A stretch of 64,000 bases of DNA from contig JADFUC010000709.1 in the NCBI GenBank assembly GCA_019722365.1, positions 1,488,001-1,552,000 of the forward strand, in the 5' to 3' direction. Position 1 is the stretch's first letter. Each line of letters begins with the position of its first letter. Origin of the DNA: Lithospermum erythrorhizon (taxonomy: Eukaryota > Streptophyta > Magnoliopsida > Boraginales > Boraginaceae). Below, one piece after another: positions 24,213 to 37,170 of this stretch. The notes under the pieces are model-generated. The model was given only the letters and a program-made list of their open reading frames with translations. It was not told where the DNA came from and did not search any database. Made by a program: the position numbers and the translations under genes.

Positions 24213-27200
24213 TTAATAACTCCGGCCCCAGTATGTCCACTTTGTTGCTGGTTTTCCAGAAGCAAAGCAAAGAGTACCTTCAATGTACGAGAATCACAAA
24301 TGAGATCTCATATATTCCATTATATGGTTATAATATTTCCAAGAATCCCAGATGTATATGAACTGATACCTTCAGGCATATCTGGCTGCTCAAATGGAGA
24401 ACATAGAGTTTTGGCTGCGCCCGTCTCTCCTTTAGTTCGTGCCTTGACATCCCTCTCCACCTCCTACAACCAGATACCCAAACATCAGTGATCAGTCTGT
24501 CAGCAAGCAGAATTCTAAAGAACAATATGAAAACATAACGACATTATATGTGCCATCTACATCAAATGCTTTAACTGATGTAACGAGGCCCCAGCACAAG
24601 TGACTGCCTATTACCCGTTTGACTGTAAACATTGGAATTCTAACACTTTGATTTGAGACATCACTGCTTATTACCCATTTGATTTGAGACATCATATACC
24701 TCTTCATCACACCAAGGAGCTAAGATCATTTTCTTTTGGTTAAGCGCTTCCATAAATTCATCCCAAGTTTTTACAACTTGTATGCATGCATCCCTTTTAA
24801 CTTTGGCCGTATCGAACATATTTTGTTGGATATTGTCAAGCATGTCCTTAACCTCCTTGACCAAATTGTTCATTTCAATATCTACTTTTTCTGAATTGTC
24901 ACGACGAACAGCCCGAACCTGTAAACAGAAAATGCCAAATTAGCATGCTGCATGTGACTAAATGGAGAGTTCCTTAAAGATAAAACAAAGAAGCAGGGCA
25001 CAAAATGAACAATATGACAACAAAAGAGGGGGGGGTAAAAAAAGGATACAGACGATGAGCAGTGTTACATTAGTACCTGCTGTTTTTCTAGGTCCTTTGG
25101 CCCTATCTCAAGTCTAAGAGGAACTCCCTTCAGTTCCCAATGGTTATACTTCCATCCAGGTGAATAATTATCTCTCAAGTCAGACTCGGCTCGAATACCA
25201 GCTTCATTTAACCTTTCAACAGTGGCAGCACAAGCATCGAATAGCGTATCAGTAGAAACAGTCTTGTAAGGCACGGGCACAACAATTACTTGGACAGAAG
25301 CCACTTTAGGAGGCAGGACAAGGCCTTTATCATCCCCATGTACCATGACCATCACCCCAATCTGCCACACAATTTAAGGTAATAAAGGGAAGGAAATTAA
25401 ACCTATGAGAGTCAAATATTAATCGATTGAAGTCTCAAAAAGTTAAATTAAGTCCAGGTTAGTACATCAAAAGTTGGCTAAAGCAGAACACAATAAAATA
25501 GAAAAACCTGCAAAATAATGTAAAATCAAGAACCAACTCACCGTTCGGGTAGTATATGCCCATGAATTCTGCCAGACCATAGCCTTTTCACCTTTCTCAT
25601 TTTCGAAGTTTATCTCGAACATTTTGGCAAAGTTTTGCCCTAAGCAATGTGAAGTTGCACCTTGTATGCCACGACCAGTGTTTGGAATGAAAGCCTGACA
25701 AAAACAATTTCATGGATAAGAAGTACAAGGGTTTCCCTCAAAGAATAGTTTGAATCACATAGATTGAAAATCAATAATACTCTCATACTCTGAAGCATTA
25801 TGTCACCAAATACCTCAACTGTAGTAGTGTAGAGTCCACCAGCGAACTTTTCGTGCTCGCTCTTTTGACCCTTAATGACTGGCACAGCCATGAATTCTTC
25901 ATATATACGCCTATACAGTTCCAAAATGTCAAGCACCTGAAACATAGACGATACAACATCTTAAACAACACGAACTCACCAGGTGTTGGCTATTAATGAG
26001 CCTAACAACCAACAATAAACTTAGTTAATAGAATCCAACCTAGTAGACTTGATCCTGTAGCCACAGGATTCAGAAATAATTACTATTAATTTCAAAGGGA
26101 ACTCATTGACCCAAGTGAACCAACAATTAATGGGGATTGCAAATTTACAAAAAATCCATCAGGTATCAATGCAATTATCAGATATACCAAAACTTATCTA
26201 AGAATCATATTCCCTGAAAACTGGACTCCCAATTGCAGCAATGGACACACAGTGATGAGTTGCAAAAGAAATTGGTAAGTTGAGTAAAGCAAGCTGATGA
26301 CATTGGCCATAAGAAAAATAATTTTGATACTTGTGATGTTTAAAATTTTCAGGAATCATGAAAACAATAATGACCTCAGAATCAGCTTCAGCCTTTGTTG
26401 CAAAAGCAGTGTGTCCTTCCTGCCAAAGAAATTCACGACTCCTGAGACATAGAACAAAAACTCAGCACCAAATGATAATGTATTGATTTGTCTTCATATT
26501 TTCTTGAAGCTGATTGAACATCGATTATTATCTATGATACAGATCGTTAACAAAGTAGTAAATGTCTTGATAGTTGTACTTCTTTCTGTTTGAATGAACT
26601 AGTTTGTCTCTATAGGTCATTCAAGTAATAACAGATTACTAAACTATGCAATTCAAGATTCAACAGTACATGCCAATCAGATATATAACAGAGGAAAGGG
26701 AGAAAGAGAAATCAAATACTGAAATAGTCTGACGGCAAAGGCCTACTAAATGCACCTGATAAATGGGGTGGGATTGCTGAACTCCCATCTAACAACATTG
26801 CACCACTGGTTTAGCCTTTTTGGCAAGTCACGGTGTCCCCTAATCGACTTGGAGAAGTATGGATACATGACAGTTTCACTCGTTGGTCGAATTGCTATGG
26901 GAATTTCCAATTCAGATTCCCCACATTTTGTAACCCAAGCAACCTGAAGATGATTGCCAAAATTAATATAGAGAAAGCCGAGTAACTGAATAAAAAAATA
27001 CTGGTAAAAGACAAAACTTCTTGAAGCCATTATAGACTATGAAACGGTCAGATTGCTCCACGAAGATGGCGATACAGATCAGGGTTTCTCAAGTCTTAAG
27101 AACATGATAACAATATACAATTTCTATTATATAGTTATCAAATGTACTGTAGTAATATTAGCACAAAGGTTATAAAAAAGAATCAAGCTAGAGAAATGCA

Positions 27201-28847
27201 CTACAAATCTAATAATGAGCTTACATTTTATGTATGAAAATATAAGGAAAGGAAGGAATATGTGACATTGCGATAATGGTCAGAGTTGACCCAACAACAA
27301 CATGCCCAAACACCTCTAAAGAGGCCCCTGCCCAAGCGGGCAAGGAGGAGTAAAGAGAGGTTGTTCCCAAATTGACTCAAGACAGAATGCAGCACTATCT
27401 TCTACTCATAAAAAGACCACGAAGCTCATTACTAATTAATCAGAAAAGCACTAACGAGTCAAAAAGTAATGTACCTCGGGTGCAAAGCCATCAATGTGAT
27501 CTTTCTCTTTTTCAAGGATCGCTTTAGTGACAAAGAGAGGGAAGTAAGAGTTCTCTATCTTCATTTTTTTAATCTCAGCATTGAAAAATAGTTGCATATA
27601 TACACCGATAAGAAGTAAAAAATGAATAGATCCAGAGCTAAAAAAATCCAACACGAGATAACCCATACAGCAGCTGATGCACCGGATATCACAAAACCCA
27701 ACCTCAACAGTGGACATCATGAGAAAATGTTGAATGTAATGGAACTTATGTACTTACTAAGTCTCAATTGACATTGCCCATGGTAGCAAAATGTAACACC
27801 CAGAAACCTCATAGTATTCAATCATTTCACCAATTAACTGTATTTCTAGAGATCATTAGCTTGTACATGCAAAATATATCACTCCAAAATTTGCTTGAAG
27901 TTCAATGAGAGCCAATATCACCAAATAACACTTAAGAGGCTTCATACACTTAAAATTAAACATAGGAAAGCAATCAGGCACTCTCAGGACATATGAAACC
28001 ACACTGTATTCTAGAGAAACAAAACAAATTTTATAGCCCGGTAGATTCGAGACAAGAATAACCCATGAAACTCCATCTCCAATATGGAAATCACTTCTCC
28101 AACTCTTCAACTATAAAACAATTCCTTGCATTTGAAAATCAAGAATACTACGTTCTCATGTCCACTAGGATAACTGAGATTATGCACCCTAATATGTCTT
28201 ATCTGCAGCAGTAATGAATGCAACCAGAATGTTCAATGGTGCAAAAACGCCCAATCAGAGGTCTCCGTATTAACTGCTTACATGCTTGCAAGCCACTTCA
28301 AAGATTGACTCTTTACATCATTTGACTACAAACTAATATCAGTGCAGGATAAATTATATCTGTTTAAATGTGGTATAAGTCATATGATCGTACTACAAAT
28401 TCTAGGTTTGATTATCTCTTCTACTTCTTGCCTCCTCAAGCTAAATACGTATATCATGTATCGAAGTATAATTCAACTACCCATAATGTCCTCAATACAA
28501 TATTTCAAAACGGCGGCATAAGAAAAAGGGGAGGTAGAGGGTGATGTCAATAACCCACATCTTTTTAGAGTAGTAAAATATGTTTATTGAAATTAAAACA
28601 TGAAAAAAGGATAGAAGAATTAAGATGTAACTATATCTTAAAATGAACATCCTCCTGTATGATAATATTTAAAGCTTAACATACCTCAGAATACCACTCC
28701 CCAAAATTATCATCCTTTTTGTAGGACAACCCAAGACGCGTCTCCTTTTGCTTCTTCTTTCTTCCTCTGATAATTAGATATTACTATGAATCACATATTC
28801 CAGCAACAAAGAGATAACATTAGCAATACTTACTGTTGGATTTGCAT
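24213..28847 (-). CDS. Prolyl-tRNA synthetase, cytosolic (eukaryotic) type; motif-1 region altered
   Basis: A class II aminoacyl-tRNA synthetase that charges tRNA-Pro. Minus-strand exons (+ coordinates): 28834-28847 (start ATG proposed), 28685-28766 ([18 protein letters not shown]), 27758-27837 ([20 protein letters not shown]), about 27475-27650 ([13 protein letters not shown]), 26756-26943 ([16 protein letters not shown], then [14 protein letters not shown]), 26375-26441 ([15 protein letters not shown]), 25814-25936, 25542-25694 ([19 protein letters not shown]), 25077-25361 ([27 protein letters not shown]), 24700-24918, 24370-24463 and 24213-24277. It ends in the conserved WTYWGRSY with C-terminal tyrosine. 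From 26943 down every exon is open and conserved. The N-terminal part is odd: the usual YILRPWA-x-x-IWE reads [11 protein letters not shown], losing arginine and tryptophan. The next exon needs an acceptor at about 27645, which adds a 14-residue hydrophobic insert before MQLFF. It may be functional but divergent, or an early pseudogene. It converges with RbcX. Confidence 0.85.
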
Positions 28848-30459
28848 CTTTCTTATCTTTTTCCAGACATAATAGAGAATTATCAACCCTAAAACAAGAC
28901 ACTATAATAACGTATTTAGACTAAATAAATAGAGTGGAGGCGGAGAGACAAAAGGAATACAAAATCTTACCCCTGGGCCCCGGTCTTCCAAAACCATGAA
29001 CCCATTTTCATTCATTATCCATACTCTTTATTACCAACTATAATTTTATTATCTGTTTATTTTTACGATTTTCCAAACACGCTATTATATGTTTATTTTA
29101 TGATTTTCCAAACACGTTAACTTATCAAACGTCACAATCTTTAATAATTGCTAGGTGCTTGGAAAAATGTAATAAATTATATTAATAGAAGAGAAAGATC
29201 GCATAAAAGCTGATGTATTTATCCAAAACGATATTTTCTAATTTTTATATTATCTTATGAGATGTTTTGTGATACCACCGTTACATTTCCCGCTATTTCA
29301 TTCATTTTTATTTTCCAAAGATCGTACCTTAAACCGACAATGCTCGCTTATGTCGTATTTTTTTCCTAAATGGATTACTTAATCCTGATTCGATTTGAAT
29401 TTTTTAATTTAGGTTTATTCAATCGATTCGGTTTTGATAAATGAATCAATCCAAATTGACCCAAACCAACTTCGATTCTACTCAGTTAACATCTCTAATT
29501 ACCATGAAGACATAACATTGTAGGTTTTATCTTTTGCTTTATTTTACTATTCAATATTTGAATGGCCGTCATGAATTTGTCACCCATATGGTGATTTCTT
29601 GCTTATGATTCTAATAGAACTATCACGGATTATAAGAAAGTTTATATCACCTCAGTCAAAAAATAATTAAATTCTTTTCACATAATTAAATAAATCTTTA
29701 ATTTTCAATTACTTTAATTATATTATTAAAAATTATATTATGAAAATATTTTAAAAACAAATCCAATTATATAAATTTTATATTTTTAAAATAATAAATA
29801 ATTACCAATCACAAAGCTCAATTTCAAAAAGTCAAACGCTAATTAGCTGATCAGGATTATTTTCAATCATTCGGCATTCAAGATACTCCATTCGTTCTCT
29901 TTAGTTGTCTTTTCTAGCCTTAATTTTTTGTTTCAAAATACTTGTTCTTCTAGTATAGAAAATTATATTTTTATATTTTTAATGTACTTTTTGACTATTT
30001 GCGATAAATTAATAAATCAACTAATTATATAGTTTCAATTAATTGACATTTTACATTTCAGAGTCGTTACACGCCGTTTCCTTCAAAATTGTTAAACTCG
30101 TCTCAAAAATACGACACAATTTAACCTTAATATATTTCATTGATTAAAATCTAAATATCTACACACATTTATTGAAATTTATTTCCCAAAAACTAAAATT
30201 TGTTCCTTTTTATTATGAGTTGAAATTTATTTTTCAAACAGGCTAATGTACAATATAGTTGCAAAATTAACAAGACATCAAAAATCACGCCTTTAGTAAT
30301 ACTACTAATGTGGATTCTACCATATCTAAAAAAATTAGAGTTTCAGAGAAGACTATAAATCATTGCCAGGATGATCAGGCAAAAGTTCTGTAAGTCAAAT
30401 ATTTAAATCTATTCATTTTCTCAGATAATTAAAGTTTACATCAGCATTAGTAGGCAATA
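28848..30459. other. Intergenic, no recognisable gene
   Basis: Upstream side of the prolyl-tRNA synthetase gene. It is AT-rich with a pair of related words at about 29060-29120 (GATTTTCCAAACACG twice). I see no open frame worth reporting. Confidence 0.4.
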
Positions 30460-31095
30460 AACAAGGTTGAAAAAATTTATATATCCCGATTGACACATCA
30501 ACTTATCAACTTCAAGACTAGATTGAACACATCGGCTCCTGATTAAGCAAATGGGAAACCAACTTCAAATGTAATACTTACAACTTATTGAACTCAAAGA
30601 CTAGATAATCGCCTCAATTACCGCACGATGTCAACCGCTCATCCAAGCATCATGGAATTGAATTTATTCCATGTACTCCCAGTGCTTCTCCTAACACCCT
30701 TCCGCAATGAATTATTAGCTAATGATTCAAAAAATTTCTGAATCTTTCCACCTGCCTGCCACCGAGCGCACCTCCTACCGCATCACAAACCACATCGCTG
30801 ATGCGCAGCGAGTCAAACCATCATAGAAATAAGGAGCGTTGTAGTTCACGCGGTAACATACGATTGTGACATCAATCAACAATGTCCGAAATCCATCCCA
30901 TGCCCGTGAAAGACTCATCATCATCTTCAAGAAATTGAATTCCTGCTTTCTCCTCGTTGATGCACTCTCATGTACGTGATAGAACTTTCCCACAAACTTC
31001 AAGCGCATCTCCCTCCACGCATATATTCTAACGAGGAGCATGTAATAAAAACCACCTATTGTCAGATCTTTCAAGCCGTGATACTTAATCATCTT
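30460..31095 (-). pseudogene. Ty3/gypsy gag remnant
   Basis: Minus-strand frame 31092-30775 resembles the retrotransposon gag domain of gypsy elements. It contains WREMRLKFVGKFYHVHE, then TRRKQEFNF, SLSRAWDGFRTLLID and YFYDGLTRCA, matching the usual order W-x2-M-x2-KF-x2-KFFP ... SL-x-EAW-x-RF-x2-LL ... FY-x-GL. Beyond 30775 the similarity continues in shifted frames (GGRQVE, then a SLANNSLRKG-like stretch). No LTR, protease or RT is seen next to it, so this is a gag-only relic. Confidence 0.7.
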
Positions 31096-34000
31096 TCACT
31101 CCCTCTGTGACTCACAGCATTCATTATCATGGGGAAGACTGTACCTACCATTATCCCAAACTCATTCAAGAATGTCGCTGGTTCACTGTTAATCCCATTA
31201 AAAGTTGGCAAAGCTTATGAAAGTGAAAACTCCTCAACTCAAAATTTTAGTTGCATCATCAAGAACGATTTAAAGAAGATGATCCACCACTCCCGGCAAA
31301 TGCATCCGCCTTTCATTTGTCTTCCCGCGTCGGGGTTATTATTGTAGAATTAACTTGACACCTATTCCTTCCAAAGTTGTCGATATCGCTGCTCAGTTAA
31401 TAAATCAGACCCAATTTAACGGCCGACTACATGCACCGTAATATCACAACTCGAAACAAAAGATCAAACAACCACAAAATAAATATAAAATAATTTAAAA
31501 CCAAAACAACTACTAAAAATTTAAATAATTCTAGTCTCTGGTGTTAACGGCCTAAAAAATTTGATGAACAAATTATATTCTCGCAGCAGCACGAATGCAA
31601 GAGTACAAAGGTTCAAGTATGGTCGAATCCATCTCAGAACTTGTTTACTTAAATTAATTGCAATTGTAAATGAACCAAGTATTAGAATCGATTGTAATAA
31701 ACTAGCTAAACTTAAACTAACAACAAGAATTAAAAAGTGACAAACTTGGCGTGAATAAGTATGACACTGCATTCACTTCACCAATTTGTGTATTCTCTAT
31801 CCAAATAATAGACGATCAACACTGGGTGGTCCACTTCTGTCTGTATACCGCTCTGGTCGCTGGTTCACTGAATGCTCTCGCTTTACTAATCTCCTATGTC
31901 ACTAAGTGAAATTAATTAGCTAAAAACCCGGCTTAAGGAAATCTATCGAACCAATCAACGTGTCAAGACACTTCCGTATAACAACCCACTAATTAACTAA
32001 TCAAGTGATCTATTACGCTTTCCTCTCTTTTACCGAGGGTTACAAGGGATCACCTGTGATTATCTCATAGAAGAATTGGTTTATTCTAAACAATCGAATC
32101 AAATTAAGTCTAATGTGATTACTAGTGCAATTATAATAATTCCAAAACTGGATAGAAAAATAATCGTCAAGGCTACATCAAAATCCCCTGGTTAATAAAT
32201 TTAGCTACCACTACACCGAACAATTAATAAATAATATTAACGAAACATAAATTAACTGAAAGACGTAATAAAAGAAGTAGAATATGCCTATCAATCGCTT
32301 CAACTAAACGATCGAAAAAAAAAAAAGTTAGAGAAGTAAATAATTATAATACTGCTGCCGCAACTCTGCTGAAGAAAATTAAATTATATTCAGCCTCGCT
32401 GACTTATATTACAAGAAGAAAGTTAACTCCTGCCTTTTATTCTCCGACAGCACTTCAGATAACGGCCACCTTTTTTCCTTTTTTTCCTCGACGACTTTCA
32501 TGCCAACTCTTCCAAAAATTACATGACTCGGCCCGCAACTTCTCTTTTTAAAGATTTTCCTCCGTCTAATTAAGATATATTTCCCAAATAATAATAAAAA
32601 TATTCCAATCACATTAATATATAATATTTTCTATTAATTAAATAATCAAAAACAACTCTAATTATGAGTCATAAAGTACCCAAAAATCCTAAAAAACTAC
32701 GACAAATATTAACCAATCACCGATGTGTCCCTGAGAGTTTCACACGGCAGATCCGTGAAGGATCAAAGCCTCTGTCCCCTAAATCAAACAACCGGATAAA
32801 CGAGTGATTCAATGCTTAATTCCAAGAGTAAATCCATGTTGTCGGTGATCTTCATCCCTTGGCTGTAAAGAAAGGCGGTGCTTCTTTTGTCCATACCGAC
32901 ATAAAGAGTCACACCGTGGCGCAACCGTTAATTTGTTTTTTTTTGAAACGACATCATTTTAATCGATTTTTTAAAAAAAAAACCTTACGCCAAACACCGT
33001 CGTTTTTAACCAACATTTTTACGCCACTAATTAATCAAACAAAGCTATACACTACTTTGACCGTCAGTTCAATGTTTTGCCAAACCCAGATGTTTCTCTC
33101 CTAGCCTAAATCGTTCTTTCACATTACTAAATTACTAAATTAGCAAGAGTTTTTTCCATTGTCAAATCGAATAATTTATTAAAACCTAATATATAGCACT
33201 TAATAGAAAGAAAGTAACTTGATTCGCATCTAATTATTAGAAGTTTCGAGATTTTATTTCATAATTATACACGAATTATCAATTTATAATATAAATTTGG
33301 CAAATGAAAATACTCTAAGCATGTCAAGAGTTATAGAAAATATTGAAAATATAAATTAGAGTCGACAAAAATTGAAATTATTATCTTTTTGATTATCCAA
33401 CTAACATGCCATTTGTCGAGAAAAAGACAAAAACGTTATCTCCCATATCAATTATAAAAAGAATAAAATTTGAGAAAAGAGAATAAAAAGGTACTTCAAT
33501 ATCATAAACGATATTTATATGAAATATTATATCATGACAAGCTCTGAATAACCAAGCTCGCTCATAAAAAGTTTATCGTTAAATATAACGACTATTGAAG
33601 AATCAATTAATTAATTATTTAATGTGCTTACTTTAAGCTACCTTTATTATCAGACTTCTGTAGTTTCTATAACAAGAATTTATCGCATCGCATTCTGCCA
33701 AATCTGCACTCAATAAAAATTATTCATTATCTCTCTATTTCTATATCTATTTATATCATATCGATTGAGTATTCTTCATAATGCATATATAATGTAAAAT
33801 TTAAAAAAAAAATCTAGTGGTGCATGATGGCTAGATCCGCTCTATGGTCCACTTCATCTGCATCAGAAACCGCCATCTCTCCTGCCCAAGTTTTGGGAGG
33901 CTGTACTTTGGTCTCAAGCACAAGTACGTGGAATTGAGCGTTAAGGCTACCACGTCTGCACACGACACGATGGAAGCGCAAGTGGCCGCCCATGGTAAGA

Positions 34001-34899
34001 TGTGCAAGATATATGAGTTGATCATTGCTATCTTTTTCTGTTGTAAGTTACTGATTTAATAAACCACCACAAATACTACAAATTCAGAGATTTGGCCCTT
34101 ATTCTGATTATTGCTAGCCCAAGCAGTTATTCTCTTTTGTTAATACTAATATCCACAGGCAACATTGATGCTAAGGAGTCAGAATGTGCTATGAGTACGG
34201 ATAGGGATGACAGAAACACATCTTAAATCATTTTTCTTGGAATTAAAAAATATACTTTCAATTTTCGTCAACAGAATCATGTCATATTGATTTGCAACAG
34301 AAGTCATATTTAAACAACATAATTTCTAGCAACAATATAACGTGAAAACACAAAGTACTTGAATTTAAGCACTTAACAACAAAAATAGCGAATAGAACTT
34401 CAACAAAATAACAAATATACTAATCTCTAAACATAACAAACGAACACATCCCAGATTTCAACAACAAAGTTAAAAAAACTGAAATTTAAAAGGGATTGTG
34501 TCTTTACCATCATAAACTTGGGAGAAAAATTTCACCTTTACTCAATTTCTCACATTTTCTCGCCCGAAACCGAAAAGTCAGGTTTGCAAAGGTCAACTAG
34601 TCAACACAAAAAAGCTTCAACCAGAAAATACTATTCAATCGGTACTATTCACTAAGCAATCCTCCGGTTCGAGCAGCCCGCGCACCTGCAATAATTCAAT
34701 CCCGAGGCTCCGACTGGGAACAACTCCCAAGAAAACTCCATCTAAAAAATACAGTGGGATTCTGGATTCCGCAACTCCGTAGATGTAACTCCGACGACAA
34801 TGCCCAGAGTTAGATTCATTCTAAAGTCACTCCACAACCGATAACAAGAATAAAAAAACTTTCTACGACTATTCGGCTATCCGATAACAATGACACCAA
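31096..34899. other. Transposon-like filler without intact genes
   Basis: Mixed sequence. About 31.5-32.9 kb has moderate GC islands (for example around 31830-32060 and 32700-32770) and reads like non-coding retroelement sequence, but I cannot place LTR ends. A frame at 33844-34059 (+) and its antisense partner are unrecognised. About 34.5-34.9 kb is likely the leader/gag-proximal part of the element whose LTR begins at 34915. Confidence 0.35.
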
Positions 34900-34911
34900 G
34901 CTTTGATACCA
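34900..34911 (-). other. Retrotransposon primer-binding site
   Basis: Minus strand reads TGGTATCAAAGC, one mismatch from the copia-type initiator-methionine-tRNA site TGGTATCAGAGC, and lies three bases from the LTR edge at 34915. Confidence 0.7.
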
Positions 34912-34914
34912 AAC

Positions 34915-35571
34915 TGAGAGTATATAAAAACATTATTGATCCAAAATTAATTTAAAAACGGAAAAAATCAAACAACTGATTAAAGAAACCCCGTATCGAT
35001 TTAAATTGATTAAACATCATCCATTAACGAGACTAATAATGACGATTAATCGAAGTTTACTACTTTCAATCTATCATTAATTCAGTAAACAAAATCAGAG
35101 AAAAAAATTCGACTTGAAAGGAGAATGACGTGAATTCCAGACTATATATTCATATACGTGGGTTTGTTTAAAAATAGAGTAAATTACAATAAATACCGCA
35201 AATTTCAAACTATTAGATCACTTTTATTTAGCTTAATAATTGCATCCAAGCGGACGGTATCAATTTAGTAAGATTGACACAAAGTTAAGTCCTTAGTAAT
35301 GTAACGCTAACTCGCTTAAAAGTTACGTCTTGAAAATAAAAACACACAAATTAAAATGAATAATGTATAAATAAGATTTAACCTAAAAAATTCTCACCAT
35401 ATTAAATAATATATAAGTTTTAATTCCATTACATACTATTACAAATTACTAATTCTTGAGTATTGCTTAATAACTAATACGTAAATAAAATTACTAACTA
35501 AAGATGGTAAGTGCTACGTAAAGAAAGCAAAAAATGTCTCCTGTAAGAAATTCTCATGAAGTTCTCTCTCA
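34915..35571 (-). repeat. Probable copia 5' LTR (truncated element)
   Basis: The 657-bp segment starts TGAGAGTATATAAAA and ends CTCTCTCA, so its edges form the short inverted repeat TGAGAG...CTCTCA. A primer-binding site abuts its inner side. I found no second copy in the window, so the element is truncated or only its 5' end remains. It shares no obvious sequence with the 15.8-20.8 kb family. Confidence 0.6.
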
Positions 35572-36840
35572 GCCGACACATCAGTTTCGTGAGCCATTTC
35601 TAAAGCACTCAAAAAATTGACTATCTAATTAGATGATCATGAGTAAGAATCGAATAAACGACCAACCATACGAGCGACCAAGCGCCCTAGATCACCGTCA
35701 AGCCGTCCAACTCTAGAAGAAGAGAATCGCTAAAGGGTTTATGGGTTTACCTACCCATCAATGTACTCAAGTCCATAATATCGTAACTCCCAATGCAGTC
35801 GCTAATCGTTAATCGAAATCAAGTGAGCTATCAAGGCTCCAATTAAAGTAATCTGTAAAAAGTAAACTTTGAGCAATGTAAACGTTAAAGCTTCACCATA
35901 CCTAAAATATCATCTTTCTAAACCAAATTTTTGATTCATATCGATTTCGATCGTCGAAATGCTTCCTACTAAAGAACAGCCCTTTGCTTTTCATGAATTT
36001 CATTTTGGACCAACTTATCAAAGCTCGACTGAAAATTCTAGATCCCACCAACAATCGAAAACCCGACCAAATCTCATCGATAACTATATAATTTTTTAAT
36101 TTTAAAAACACCTCATCATGATGTACAAAATGAATATATATAAAATTATCTTTTTATCACATGAACACTACTTTTAAGTGCTCTTATAATTTTTTTGTAT
36201 AGAATTTGCTTTAAGATAAAATTGAGTATATTTTAAATCATTATACAAATAAAATGTGTTAATATACAAATGTTAATATTGAAAACCTAAGAAATCTATC
36301 AAATAGAGTAGAATTAAATCCAACTAATAATAATTTATCTTTATTACCGAATGAATCTAAGTGAAAATAAAACTTAATAATTAACCATAGAAAGGTGATT
36401 AAGCTGAATTAAATTGAATGTTTTAAAATATTATTTGTCAATTATTTTATTTATGAAAGTAAATCAAAATCAATTAAGATAAGACATAAATAATCCAAAT
36501 AAGGTTGGTGTTTCTCTGAAAATAAAGATAAGATCACGAAGGACGAGAGGATCAACATTTTTAGATATCAGCAATATCTTACTACTCCATTACATTATTC
36601 AATTCTAGTTATCATAGTTATCAGCTCCCTAAGAACATTCGAGAAATACTCCTTGGTATATTCAATCAGTGTGTCCAAACGTAACCTGTAATATCAAATA
36701 TTTAGAGGCTTATTACATTATAGCCATAGTCATTTAATCATTATTTTTTAATTTAATGATTAATATTTTATAAAAAAGATAATTTAATAATTTGGTTTAT
36801 TTGTGTCAAGACCAGAATGTAAACAGCAAGTAAAGCCTCT
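35572..36840. other. AT-rich intergenic DNA
   Basis: No credible coding frame, RNA gene or repeat. It leads into the promoter of the small gene at 37171. Confidence 0.4.
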
Positions 36841-36858
36841 ATAATTTTCTCACACGTC

Positions 36859-37064
36859 CACGTGAAACTCTATAAACTCATACGTGCTTGAGCTTCAACC
36901 TCTGCAATCTCTTCCATCAAACGTGTCCAAATCCTTTGCATCATCACCATTTTTTAATAAAGGGGTGCCATGTGTCCCTTCCACTTCCCCACACGTGTCC
37001 TATACCACTATTGACATCACACGTGTCATTGTGTCAATAATGTATTGTCACACCTCTATATAAA
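36859..37064 (+). promoter_or_regulatory. Promoter with G-box/ABRE cluster and TATA box
   Basis: Three perfect CACGTG palindromes lie at 36859-36864, 36992-36997 and 37020-37025. Further ACGT cores lie nearby (ACACGTCC, TACGTG, AACGTGTC). A TATA box TATATAAA sits at 37057-37064, about 107 bp before the ATG at 37171. CACGTG/ACGTGTC words are bound by bZIP (ABA-responsive) and bHLH factors. The regulation is inferred from motifs only. Confidence 0.6.
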
Positions 37065-37170
37065 CATGCAAATTTAGAAAGTAATTCCTCTCTTTTTCGC
37101 ACAATAAAAGTTAAACCAAGAAAATAAAAAGGAAAGCTTGAAAGAAAGTGTTATACTCCGGACTAAAAAG

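Noticed and set aside
33831..34059. Overlapping ORFs on both strands with better codon texture
   Set aside because: No family recognised and no splice or promoter context; left as filler.
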